A stretch of 64,000 nucleotides of DNA from an uncultured Alphaproteobacteria bacterium (GTDB lineage: Bacteria; Pseudomonadota; Alphaproteobacteria; RF32; CAG-239): assembly GCA_934270475.1 (NCBI GenBank), contig CAKQPS010000001.1:310001-374000 (forward strand). The letters are read 5' to 3'. The notes beneath the pieces are model-generated. The model did not search any database, was not told the origin of the DNA, and was given only the letters and a program-made list of their open reading frames with translations. Positions 51,796 through 59,692 of this stretch are shown here, one piece after another. The first letter of the stretch is position 1, and each line of letters starts with the position of its first letter. The position numbers were made by a program, and so were the translations under genes.

Positions 51796-52548
51796 TTAAA
51801 ACAAACCGTCAAATAAATCTGGCTGACGGCTATCTGTCTGCGCCAAAAGTTCCATAGCTTTTTTGACTACATTGTAATTTACGGCGCATTGATAAGCAAG
51901 CGATATGTTATCACATTCCTCAACCAATTTGCCGATATATTCAAATGAGCGCGGGGCGTTGGCTACAATAAAATTCAATACCTCGGGGCTGATTAAAATC
52001 TGCCGGTCGTTGAAAAGTTTTACAATCAGCGTTTGCAGCATTAAATCATCCGGTTCTTTGATTTCTACGCAGGGCAGCATATTCAGTCGCGACTGCAAAT
52101 CTTTTAGGGCAAATGACATACGGCTTGGAGCAGTTTCTGCCGTCCACAGCATATATCGTCCTTCTGTATTGAAAATATTAAACAGGTGAAACAGCGCCTC
52201 GGCATTGACTCTGGGTGTTAGATTTTCAATAACAATGCTTTGGTTTTCGGAAGCTATTTTGTTGACGTTGCGCAAATTTATACGTCCGGCGTCAATCAGC
52301 GAAATTTTAATCGGCTTATCGGAAAATATTTTTACCTTATCGGCGAAAAGATGGGCTAAATGCGATTTGCCGCAGCCTTTGGGACCGTAAATAATCATTC
52401 CCTGTGCCAGCCATTTAGGCCAAGAATCGACCAAATGAAACGCCTCGCAATTACATGGAGCAACCATAAAATCTTCGCGCCCCATATAGGTTCGCAGCAC
52501 AAAATCAAACGGTATTTGTTTTAGTTCTTCATCTTCAACCATTGTCAT
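51796..52548 (-). CDS. hdaA: DnaA/Hda-family ATPase, HdaA-like regulator of replication initiation
   Basis: A 250-residue AAA+ protein without the DnaA DNA-binding domain. FDFVLRTYMGREDFMVAPCN opens it as in Hda/DnaA-family proteins; IIYGPKGCGKSHLAHLFAD near residue 52 is Walker A; ALKDLQSRLNMLPCVEI contains the sensor/arginine region. The C-terminal QPDLFDGLF resembles a clamp-binding motif (Q-x-D-L-F) at an unusual position; Hda normally has it at the N-terminus. Hda with the sliding clamp stimulates ATP hydrolysis by DnaA. It overlaps the cckA stop by 14 bases, so translation is coupled. The name is by family and context. Confidence 0.78.
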   Translation of the reverse strand: MTMVEDEELKQIPFDFVLRTYMGREDFMVAPCNCEAFHLVDSWPKWLAQGMIIYGPKGCGKSHLAHLFADKVKIFSDKPIKISLIDAGRINLRNVNKIASENQSIVIENLTPRVNAEALFHLFNIFNTEGRYMLWTAETAPSRMSFALKDLQSRLNMLPCVEIKEPDDLMLQTLIVKLFNDRQILISPEVLNFIVANAPRSFEYIGKLVEECDNISLAYQCAVNYNVVKKAMELLAQTDSRQPDLFDGLF

Positions 52549-55183
52549 TTTTTGCCAACACTTCCTGTACTTTTTTATATAAATCTCCCAAACTATACGG
52601 CTTGCTCATAAAATAAAAATCTGAGGAGCCGGCAAGTTCTTTGCGGGCAATTTCTTCCGAATATCCTGACGCCAAAATAATTTTGGTCTGCGGATTGTCT
52701 TTATGCATAATTTTTGCTAAATCAGCTCCGCTTAGCCCCGGCATCATCATATCCGTAATCATCATATCAAATTTTTCGCCTTTTTCAATATGTTCAAGCG
52801 CATTTTCGGCGGAAATGCAGTCAACAACATCAAAGCCTTTTTGTTTTAGACCACGAACGCCGACAGTCCGTACCGCGTCTTCATCTTCCACAAACAGAAT
52901 CTTTATGCTTTCGGTTTCATTCTTCAGGCGGCGTTGGCTGTCAAAGGCAGAAACATTTAGTCCTAAAATCATCTTTTGGGTTTGTCCCATATTCACCATT
53001 GGGGCTGTAACAGTTTCAAGCGCAGTGTTGCCGGCTTTATCGCGGATAATTTCTTCTTGAGTTGTTTCGGTGGCAACTTCTCCCTGATCATTTTCGTATG
53101 CCGGTAGATAAATTTCAAAAGTAGTGCCTTTGCCGACTTCACTGTGTACCTTGATAAATCCTTCAGTTTGGCGCACAATACCATAAACCATAGCTAAACC
53201 CAAACCGGTGCCGGAGCCGACCACGTTCTTTTTAGTGGAGAAAAACGGCTCAAAAATGCGGTTGATATTTTCCGGCGGAATACCGCAGCCGGTATCGGTA
53301 ACGCTGACAACAACAAAATCTCCCGGTTTAATGATGTCGGTGCCGAAATGATATGGTTCGCTTAAACGTTCGCCGCGGGTGGCAATGGTCAGCGTTCCTT
53401 TGCCGTTCATAGCGTCTTTGGCGTTGATTACCAAATTTATCATAACTTGTGAAAATTGCACCGGATCTACGCGGATATAGCCTAAATCTGAGCCATAGTT
53501 TATTTGGAAATGAATTTGCTCGCCGATAAGCCGTGAAAGCAGATGGTCTATTTCTGTGAATGCTTCAGTAACATCTATCAGTTTTGGATTTAGCGGCTGC
53601 TTGCGGGAAATTGCCAAAAGCTGCCGTGCCACGCCTGCTGCTCGGTTAGCATTTTGTTTGAGCTGTACCAAATCAGAAAATGACGGATCACCAACGCCGT
53701 GGCGCTGAATCAGCAAATCGCAGTAGCCGATAACTGCGGTCAGCAGGTTGTTAAAGTCGTGCGCCACACCGCCGGCAAGCTGTCCGAAAGCCTGCATTTT
53801 TTGGGCTTGCGCCACTTGCATTTCCAAGTTTCTTTTGTTTGTGATATCGGTGATATAGATGAGCATTCCGTTGATTTCACCTGATAAATCGGTATAGTGC
53901 ATGGTCATCGGGCTGATGTGTATTTGAACATTTTTTTCTTCATCATTAAAGTTCAAAACCGTTTCAAAATTATATTCTTCGGAATTGTTTTTAGCATATT
54001 CGCGCAAGGCGTCTTTTATTTTTTGCTTTACTTCATCATTAAAGTATTCGCCGATTTTTTGATGCTCTATCTCTTGCGGAGATTTTTCAAAGATTTCGGC
54101 AAAATGGCTGTTTGTTTCTAAAATTCTTTGATGCTTATCAACCAAAGCAATGCCGATTGGCGCAGTATTGAACAGCCATTCAAATTTATCTGTAACTTCA
54201 TTCAGCTTTTGCTTTAAGGCTGTATCATTCGGCAAATTCCAAATGACAACGCCGCGGGTTTTTATTTCATTGTTTTCCCGAACATTCTGCTGTTTTACAA
54301 AGGCTTCAATGTTGCCTTGTTCGGTTTTGAAAATTATATTGCCGTTAAACGCGCCGGAAGCGTCATGCAGCTGTTCGGCTTTATAGGCGACAAAATCATC
54401 AATTTTTTTGCCGATGGCATCATTTTTATCCGTTGTTAAATAGTCGGCAAGCGTGTTGTTGATATATTCCAAATTTCCATCGCTGTTGCAGGTGTATAAA
54501 CCAACCGGCAGAAAATCGACAAAGTTATGCAGAGACGACATTTCATTTTGGTAAACTTGCTCCATATTTTTATAGGAAGTAATATTTTCCACCGTCCAAA
54601 AAATATAGGTTTCTTTGCGTATTTTCTTTAATGAAAATTCATCTTCAAAAATATCGGCTTTGTTCAAATAGATTGGTTTAATGCGGACTCTCAGCCATTC
54701 TTCGGCAACAAACACGCTGTTTTGGTGTGGATTTATGGAAAGCGTGACAGTGGTTTCCTGTAATTTATTTACGGCTGACGACAATTTTTGCAAATCCAAT
54801 TTATTGGCGGCGGAATCAATTATATTGTGTTCCAAAAAGTCTAAAACTGATTCATTTTTGAAATATTCCAAAGCAGCGCGGTTGGCTAAAATCGGCAAGC
54901 CGGTAGAGTTATCAATGCGGTGATATTTGCTGTTATCGTTTAAAATTTCAGCAGCTAAAGTTCCAAAGCCAATGGCGTTTTCACTGACTTTTAAAATGCG
55001 GATAGTGATTAAAATACAAATAATATTCCAAATTACAATGGATATAATAATATAAAATGTATATTGCGGATATAAAAACAGGGCGAACAAGCTCAAAGAC
55101 ATAAACATAATCGAATATGCTAAAAAGACTAAGTTTCTTTCCAGCTGCCGGTCAGGTCTCCGTTTGTTTATATCTTTGAGCAT
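52535..55183 (-). CDS. cckA: Cell-cycle hybrid histidine kinase CckA
   Basis: An 882-residue hybrid kinase. Two transmembrane helices near residues 20-63, PAS-type domains between about 190 and 440, HisKA with GQLAGGVAHDFNNLLTAVIG near residue 470 (phosphorylated His in AHDFNN), and IGYCDLLIQRHGVGDPSF after it, which is a CckA hallmark. HATPase_c (NLVINAKDAMNGKGTL, SVTDTGCGIPPENINRIFEPF) and a C-terminal receiver domain (ILFVEDEDAVRTVGVRGL; phospho-Asp in MMITDMMMPGLSG near residue 812) follow. CckA passes phosphate through ChpT to CtrA in alphaproteobacteria. The last gene bases overlap hdaA. Confidence 0.93.
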   Translation of the reverse strand: MLKDINKRRPDRQLERNLVFLAYSIMFMSLSLFALFLYPQYTFYIIISIVIWNIICILITIRILKVSENAIGFGTLAAEILNDNSKYHRIDNSTGLPILANRAALEYFKNESVLDFLEHNIIDSAANKLDLQKLSSAVNKLQETTVTLSINPHQNSVFVAEEWLRVRIKPIYLNKADIFEDEFSLKKIRKETYIFWTVENITSYKNMEQVYQNEMSSLHNFVDFLPVGLYTCNSDGNLEYINNTLADYLTTDKNDAIGKKIDDFVAYKAEQLHDASGAFNGNIIFKTEQGNIEAFVKQQNVRENNEIKTRGVVIWNLPNDTALKQKLNEVTDKFEWLFNTAPIGIALVDKHQRILETNSHFAEIFEKSPQEIEHQKIGEYFNDEVKQKIKDALREYAKNNSEEYNFETVLNFNDEEKNVQIHISPMTMHYTDLSGEINGMLIYITDITNKRNLEMQVAQAQKMQAFGQLAGGVAHDFNNLLTAVIGYCDLLIQRHGVGDPSFSDLVQLKQNANRAAGVARQLLAISRKQPLNPKLIDVTEAFTEIDHLLSRLIGEQIHFQINYGSDLGYIRVDPVQFSQVMINLVINAKDAMNGKGTLTIATRGERLSEPYHFGTDIIKPGDFVVVSVTDTGCGIPPENINRIFEPFFSTKKNVVGSGTGLGLAMVYGIVRQTEGFIKVHSEVGKGTTFEIYLPAYENDQGEVATETTQEEIIRDKAGNTALETVTAPMVNMGQTQKMILGLNVSAFDSQRRLKNETESIKILFVEDEDAVRTVGVRGLKQKGFDVVDCISAENALEHIEKGEKFDMMITDMMMPGLSGADLAKIMHKDNPQTKIILASGYSEEIARKELAGSSDFYFMSKPYSLGDLYKKVQEVLAKNDNG

Positions 55184-55200
55184 TGCCGCACCTTATATTT

Positions 55201-56820
55201 TTATGTCAGTACGTCGGCTTTTACTTTGCCGGTGCGTTCAGTGATTTCGCCAATTTGCCGCGAAACGTCTGCCAAACTTTCCAGCATGGATTCAACATTC
55301 TCGTCCAAATCTTTGGTTTCGTAACGCTCTAAATAAACACGCAAAGTCGCACCGTTCGTACCGGTTCCGGATAAACGGTAAACAATGCGGGAGTTATCGG
55401 TAAAGTAAACAATCAAGCCGTTTTTGGTGGAGCTGCCGTCGACAGGGTCGTTATAAATAAACGGTTTGGCTTCAGACACAGTGTAAGCGCCGAAAGTTTT
55501 ACCAGCTAAAGTCGGCAAACGGTTTTCCAAATCTGCCATCAGCTTGTTGGCAACATCGGTATCCAAGCCTTCGTAGTCGTTACGCATATAGTAGCTGCGT
55601 CCGTATTTTTTCCAATGTTCCTCAGTAATTTCCTGAACTGATTTACCGGTAGCGGCAATAATGCTCAGCCAAAACAGAACCGCCCAAATTCCGTCTTTTT
55701 CGCGAATATGGCTGGAACCGGTGCCGAAGCTTTCTTCTCCGCAGAAGGTGATGCGGTTGCTGTCCATTAGGTTGCAAAAATATTTCCAGCCGGTCGGAAC
55801 TTCATAGTAGCCGATATTCAGCGCTTTTGCTACGCGGCTGACGGCGGTTGAGGTGGCTGCAGATTTTGCTACGCCGTAAATGCCGTTTTTATAAGCCGGA
55901 ATCAGCTTGTAGTTATCGGTTAAAATTGCCAGACTATCGCTAGGCGTAACAAAAAACTTTTTACCCAAAATCATATTGCGGTCGCCGTCTCCGTCATTGG
56001 CTGCGCCAAAATCAGGAGCTTTGTCCGAGTACATTAAATCAACCAGCTTTTTAGCATAGATTAAATTCGGGTCAGGGTGCAAGCCGCCAAAGTCTTCCAA
56101 AGGCACATAGTTCAAAACCGAACCTGCTTTGGCGCCCAAAATTTCTTCAAAAATTTTGCGGGCATAAGGACCGGTTACGGCGTTCATGGCATCAAATACC
56201 ATAGTAAAACCATTGGCAAACAGTTTTTTGATGGCGGCAAAATCAAAAATTTGCTCCATCATATCAACATAATCTTTGACAGGGTCAATTACTTCAATTT
56301 CCATGTCGCCGAGCTTTTGCGAACCTAATTTGCTCAAATCTACATCAGGAGCGTCAAGAGTTTTGTATTCGCTGATGGTTTTGGAGATTTCATAGATTTT
56401 ATCGCTGATAGAAGTCGGGCATTGTCCGCCGGAAGCAATGGCATATTTTATACCGAAGTCGCCGTTAATTCCCCCTGGGTTATGCGAAGCTGAAAGCACG
56501 AATCCGCCGTCGGCCTTGTTCATCAGCAATACATGAGACGATGCTGGGGTGGAAATAAAGCCGTTTTGACCGACAATCATTTTTTTCATGCCGTTAGCCG
56601 CCGCCATTTTCATAATTTTTTGGATAGCGATTTTGTTATAATAGCGTCCGTCGCCGCCCAAAATAAAGGTCAAGCCCTTAACACCGCCAATGGCATTGAA
56701 AACGCTTTGCACAAAATTTTCCAAATAGTTTTCTTGTAAGACGATTTTTGATTTTTTGCGTAAACCTGCCGTACCCATTTTCATATCGGAATAGGCGGTT
56801 GTTTTAACAACTTTAAGCAT
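55201..56820 (-). CDS. pgm: Phosphoglucomutase
   Basis: A 539-residue alpha-D-phosphohexomutase interconverting glucose-1-phosphate and glucose-6-phosphate. FGTAGLR-type opening (MGTAGLRKKSK), FVLSASHNPGGINGDFGIK near residue 107 (phosphoserine in SASHNPGG), NDGDGDRNMILGKKF near residue 278 (metal loop DGDGDR), and CGEESFGTGSSHIREKDGIW near residue 361 (sugar-binding GEESFG) are present; RLSGTGTNGATLRVYLE is the phosphate-binding loop at the end. The ATG at 56820 follows AAAGGGG. It lies 17 bases upstream of cckA on the same strand. It connects glycogen breakdown with central metabolism. Confidence 0.95.
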   Translation of the reverse strand: MLKVVKTTAYSDMKMGTAGLRKKSKIVLQENYLENFVQSVFNAIGGVKGLTFILGGDGRYYNKIAIQKIMKMAAANGMKKMIVGQNGFISTPASSHVLLMNKADGGFVLSASHNPGGINGDFGIKYAIASGGQCPTSISDKIYEISKTISEYKTLDAPDVDLSKLGSQKLGDMEIEVIDPVKDYVDMMEQIFDFAAIKKLFANGFTMVFDAMNAVTGPYARKIFEEILGAKAGSVLNYVPLEDFGGLHPDPNLIYAKKLVDLMYSDKAPDFGAANDGDGDRNMILGKKFFVTPSDSLAILTDNYKLIPAYKNGIYGVAKSAATSTAVSRVAKALNIGYYEVPTGWKYFCNLMDSNRITFCGEESFGTGSSHIREKDGIWAVLFWLSIIAATGKSVQEITEEHWKKYGRSYYMRNDYEGLDTDVANKLMADLENRLPTLAGKTFGAYTVSEAKPFIYNDPVDGSSTKNGLIVYFTDNSRIVYRLSGTGTNGATLRVYLERYETKDLDENVESMLESLADVSRQIGEITERTGKVKADVLT

Positions 56821-56914
56821 ATACAGCCCCTTTCGTTAATAATTAAAACTCTTTTATATATATGTATCATTAAAAAAAAGAACAGGTAAAGTTTTTTTAT
56901 TAAGCTAGGCACAT

Positions 56915-57586
56915 TTATTTATGCTGCCAAATAAAATCGGCTAAAATTAACAGCTCGCGGCGGGCATAAACATCGGACATGGACATTTTCAAACTGCCGG
57001 TACTGATTAAATCCGCAGCACCGTAGCCGTCTTTTATATGGGTATAGGCTTCACGTTTGCACAAAGCCGGAGCAAGCCTGAAACCAAAACGCCGGCTTTG
57101 CTGTTCAAGCTGTTGAGATAAGGAAACTGACGGGGTGTCTATCAAGCTTTTTGCTACAGACCAGTTCAGGTATTTTATTCCCTGCGCCGCCTGCTGTTTT
57201 TTTACATTCCATATGATGTTTAAATAAGCGTCTTGTGGCTGCCAGCTCAAATCATTTTCGCCTTTTATTAAGGTGATTAGAGTGTGCGCTTGGGCGAGAA
57301 TCGGAATAAAAGCTGAATTTTGTTCTGACGGCACATCAACAATTACCGCATTACAATTGCTGAAGTTTCCGGCAAATAGAGCTTCTTTGCTGATGTTTTG
57401 CGGAATTTTTAAGGCTGTTTCCGACTTTTGCAATTCTGTGCGTTTTTGTAAAAATTCCGGAGCAAAGTCAGAGTAAATGCCGACATTATAACCGTCATGC
57501 AGCAGAGCAGAGGCAAGGTTGAATGCCAATGTGGTTTTACCGGCGCCGGATTTAGGACTGCTGATGACAATTAGAGGAATAGTCAT
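56915..57586 (-). CDS. mipZ: MipZ-like ParA-family ATPase
   Basis: A 223-residue P-loop ATPase. LIVISSPKSGAGKTTLAFNLA at the N-terminus is a deviant Walker A (K-S-G-A-G-K-T-T). AVIVDVPSEQN near residue 84 takes the Walker B place. The C-terminal half, with YLNWSVAKSL and RRFGFRLAPALCKREAY, resembles MipZ more than chromosome ParA: MipZ has a W-V-x-x-R-N-R block and R-x-G-F-R-x-x-x-G-x-x-E-R-V at these places. MipZ positions the FtsZ ring by a gradient from the poles, where ParB sits. The sequence is clearly divergent, so the name is tentative. Its ATG overlaps the dacF stop. Confidence 0.6.
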   Translation of the reverse strand: MTIPLIVISSPKSGAGKTTLAFNLASALLHDGYNVGIYSDFAPEFLQKRTELQKSETALKIPQNISKEALFAGNFSNCNAVIVDVPSEQNSAFIPILAQAHTLITLIKGENDLSWQPQDAYLNIIWNVKKQQAAQGIKYLNWSVAKSLIDTPSVSLSQQLEQQSRRFGFRLAPALCKREAYTHIKDGYGAADLISTGSLKMSMSDVYARRELLILADFIWQHK

Positions 57587-58833
57587 TAACGCCGCGCCAT
57601 TTTCATAGAACCGCTGTCAGAGGTGACTAAGCAAGACTGTTTGCTGCGTTTCATGGTTTTGCAAATGGCATTAGCATCGTTTTTAGCCAAACCGATAACT
57701 TTAGAACGGTAAATTGTCCGGTTTTCAGACTGTACTTTTTCAACTTTAATGTCATGAACCGCATATTTTTTAGCCAATTTGTTTTTAACGGTTAAAGCAT
57801 AGTTGCGGGCACGCTGATAGTCGGAAAAAGAACCGACTTGAACGGCAAAACGACCGTTAGTAATTGCGGCGACGGTTTGTACGGCTTGTGCCGATGGTTT
57901 AGCCGAAGCTTTGGCTAAACGTGCAGTTTGGGCTTTTGTCGGAGTTTTCTTTTGCACGGCGGCGGTGCGCTGCTGTTTTGGCGTGGCAACGGTTTTGCCG
58001 TTGATTTCATTAGTCAGCATAGCCACGTCAATTTCACCATCCTGCTTCATGTGGGTCAGACCTTTGTCCATCATCTTGGCAACTTTTTTATCGCGCTCGC
58101 CCACGCTGTTGTGTCCCATGGTTACGGCAATTACGCGTTTGCCTGACCGTTTTGCCGAGGTGATAATATTGTATCCTGATGCTGCAGTATAGCCGGTTTT
58201 CATACCGTCTGCGCCGGCAAATGTTTTGAGAATATAATTGTGTCCGCCGATGGTTTTTCCTTTGTATTGAAAACTCTTAGCCGAAAACCATTTATAGTAT
58301 TGCGGAAAATGGTGATATACAGCCATTGCTAAAACCGCCATATCGCGGGCAGTGGTTTTTTGCTGTTTGTTAGGCAAGCCGGAAGCGTTTTTAAATGTGG
58401 TATGGTTCATTCCCAATTTGTGCGCAGTATTGGTCATTAACACGGCAAAATCCGCCTCGCTGGCAGAAAAATGTTCGGCTAAAACAGTGGCGCAGTCATT
58501 TGCCGATTTTACAATAACTGCCATAATTGCGTCTTTTACGGTAATGGTTTCACCGGCGCGCAAGCCAAGTCGAGAAGGAGAGCGGTTTGCTGCAGTGCGT
58601 GAAACTTTCAGTTTGTCGGTGAGTTTTATGTGATTGTTTTCTAGCGCGTTAAAGGTGATGTACAAGGTCATCAACTTGGTTAATGATGCTGGATAACGGC
58701 GCTCATCAGCGTTCATTTCATACATAACATCGCCGTTTTGAGCATCTATCATAATTGAAGAAATCGAAGCATTTGCCGCAATTGTGTGCAGCATTGCTGA
58801 AAACAAAATACATAAAAACGCAAATTTTTTCAC
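57586..58833 (-). CDS. dacF: D-alanyl-D-alanine carboxypeptidase with C-terminal SPOR domain
   Basis: A 415-residue penicillin-binding protein of the PBP5/6 type. After a signal peptide (FAFLCILFSAMLHTIAANA), the carboxypeptidase domain has RYPASLTKLMTLYITF near residue 46 (active serine in SLTK), KSANDCATVLAEH near residue 111 (SAN), and ADGMKTGYTAASGYN near residue 210 (KTG). A lysine/alanine linker leads to a SPOR domain (RFAVQVGSFSDYQRARNYAL, about residues 327-400) that would take it to denuded glycan at the septum. It trims the terminal D-Ala of stem peptides. mipZ-like follows with an overlap, a link between wall remodelling and division placement. Confidence 0.93.
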   Translation of the reverse strand: MKKFAFLCILFSAMLHTIAANASISSIMIDAQNGDVMYEMNADERRYPASLTKLMTLYITFNALENNHIKLTDKLKVSRTAANRSPSRLGLRAGETITVKDAIMAVIVKSANDCATVLAEHFSASEADFAVLMTNTAHKLGMNHTTFKNASGLPNKQQKTTARDMAVLAMAVYHHFPQYYKWFSAKSFQYKGKTIGGHNYILKTFAGADGMKTGYTAASGYNIITSAKRSGKRVIAVTMGHNSVGERDKKVAKMMDKGLTHMKQDGEIDVAMLTNEINGKTVATPKQQRTAAVQKKTPTKAQTARLAKASAKPSAQAVQTVAAITNGRFAVQVGSFSDYQRARNYALTVKNKLAKKYAVHDIKVEKVQSENRTIYRSKVIGLAKNDANAICKTMKRSKQSCLVTSDSGSMKMARR

Positions 58834-58949
58834 TATTTTACCCTCTGGATTTTTTTTATTACATATACAATATTCGTTAAAAGGTAAAAAATAGTTAAGA
58901 TTGAAAAGTATTTGGCAGAAAGATTTTTTTATTTTTTGAAACTTTGATA

Positions 58950-58978
58950 TTGACTTTTGGCAGGTTTAATTGTATTAA
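58950..58978 (+). promoter_or_regulatory. Sigma70 promoter of tRNA-His
   Basis: TTGACT (58950-58955) and TATTAA (58973-58978), spacer 17. The tRNA begins 17 bases after the -10 box. Confidence 0.75.
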
Positions 58979-58995
58979 CAACTTTGTCACCCAAT

Positions 58996-59073
58996 GGCGG
59001 ATGTAGCTCAGTTGGTTAGAGCGCTGGTTTGTGGTACCAGATGTCGAGAGTTCAAATCCCTTCATCCGCCCCA
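58996..59073 (+). tRNA. tRNA-His (anticodon GTG)
   Basis: A full cloverleaf: an extra G at -1 (58996), acceptor arm GCGGATG (58997-59003) with CATCCGC (59063-59069), D-arm GCTC/GAGC, anticodon arm CTGGT/ACCAG around TTGTGGT (anticodon GTG), variable loop ATGTC, T-arm GAGAG/CCCTT around TTCAAAT, discriminator C73 and encoded CCA. The G-1 opposite C73 is specific for tRNA-His. One A-C mismatch and one G-T pair are present in the T-stem. A terminator follows. Confidence 0.95.
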
Positions 59074-59076
59074 ATT

Positions 59077-59106
59077 AAAAAAGCTCGCTTTTAAGCGGGC
59101 TTTTTC
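59077..59106 (+). terminator. Terminator after tRNA-His
   Basis: AAAAAAGCTCGCTT pairs with AAGCGGGCTTTTT (one G-T pair), then a T-run. Confidence 0.85.
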
Positions 59107-59142
59107 ATTTATACGGCATTTAGCTTGAGGGAAATTTAAAAG

Positions 59143-59182
59143 CAATATCCCTTAACAAGCAGAGCTTTATTAAGGGATATTG
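59143..59182 (-). terminator. Terminator of the unknown gene at 59189
   Basis: A perfect 13-bp stem, CAATATCCCTTAA (59143-59155) with TTAAGGGATATTG (59170-59182), followed on the minus strand by CTTTTAAATTT. It lies seven bases from the stop codon. Confidence 0.85.
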
Positions 59183-59188
59183 AACAAA

Positions 59189-59611
59189 TCAGAAGTTCTT
59201 GCGTTGGTTAATCAGATATTTGATTAACTCGTTAGTGTCATAGACTTTTCCGACAAGATGCAAAAAGTAATCATAACCAAAGCATTCTTGATAGATAAGC
59301 CCGTCAAACTGGCAGAGCACAGAAGTGTTGACCGGAGTATAAAGCACAAAGTCGTTTCTGTTGCAAAACAGAAAACGTACTTTACCGTTTAACTTCTCGT
59401 TTTCAGCCAGGCGATAAATGGTATGAAAGAGCTTATAAACCTTGCAAATAGCCCATTCGTCAACATCGTCAAATTCTTTATCATATTTGATAATGAGCAA
59501 ATATAAAACGCGAGTGCTGCTCAGCGGAAGCTCTTTGACAGACAGCTCCAAATCTAGAGGACAAACTGACTTGACTTTAGACAAGAGTTTTTCAATAATT
59601 TCATTTGTCAT
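59189..59611 (-). CDS. Unknown 140-residue protein, SD-less single-gene unit
   Basis: Not recognised. It starts MTNEIIEKLLSKVKSVCPLD; it looks like a small soluble alpha/beta protein with strands such as TRVLYLLIIKYD and KVRFLFCNRND and helices near both ends. There is no signal peptide. It has a consensus-like promoter (59658-59686) and a perfect 13-bp terminator, and lies next to tRNA-His, a common insertion site. The leader ends TTTAAAATTATTCTGTT before the ATG and has no Shine-Dalgarno sequence, like the units at 40102 and 45440. Confidence 0.68.
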   Translation of the reverse strand: MTNEIIEKLLSKVKSVCPLDLELSVKELPLSSTRVLYLLIIKYDKEFDDVDEWAICKVYKLFHTIYRLAENEKLNGKVRFLFCNRNDFVLYTPVNTSVLCQFDGLIYQECFGYDYFLHLVGKVYDTNELIKYLINQRKNF

Positions 59612-59657
59612 AACAGAATAATTTTAAATAAGACATAAATGTAAATACTATGCTCCA

Positions 59658-59686
59658 ATAATGCACTTTAACGTGATTTTTGTCAA
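59658..59686 (-). promoter_or_regulatory. Sigma70 promoter of the unknown gene at 59189
   Basis: On the minus strand TTGACA (59681-59686) and CATTAT (59658-59663) are 17 bases apart. Confidence 0.65.
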
Positions 59687-59692
59687 GTTACT

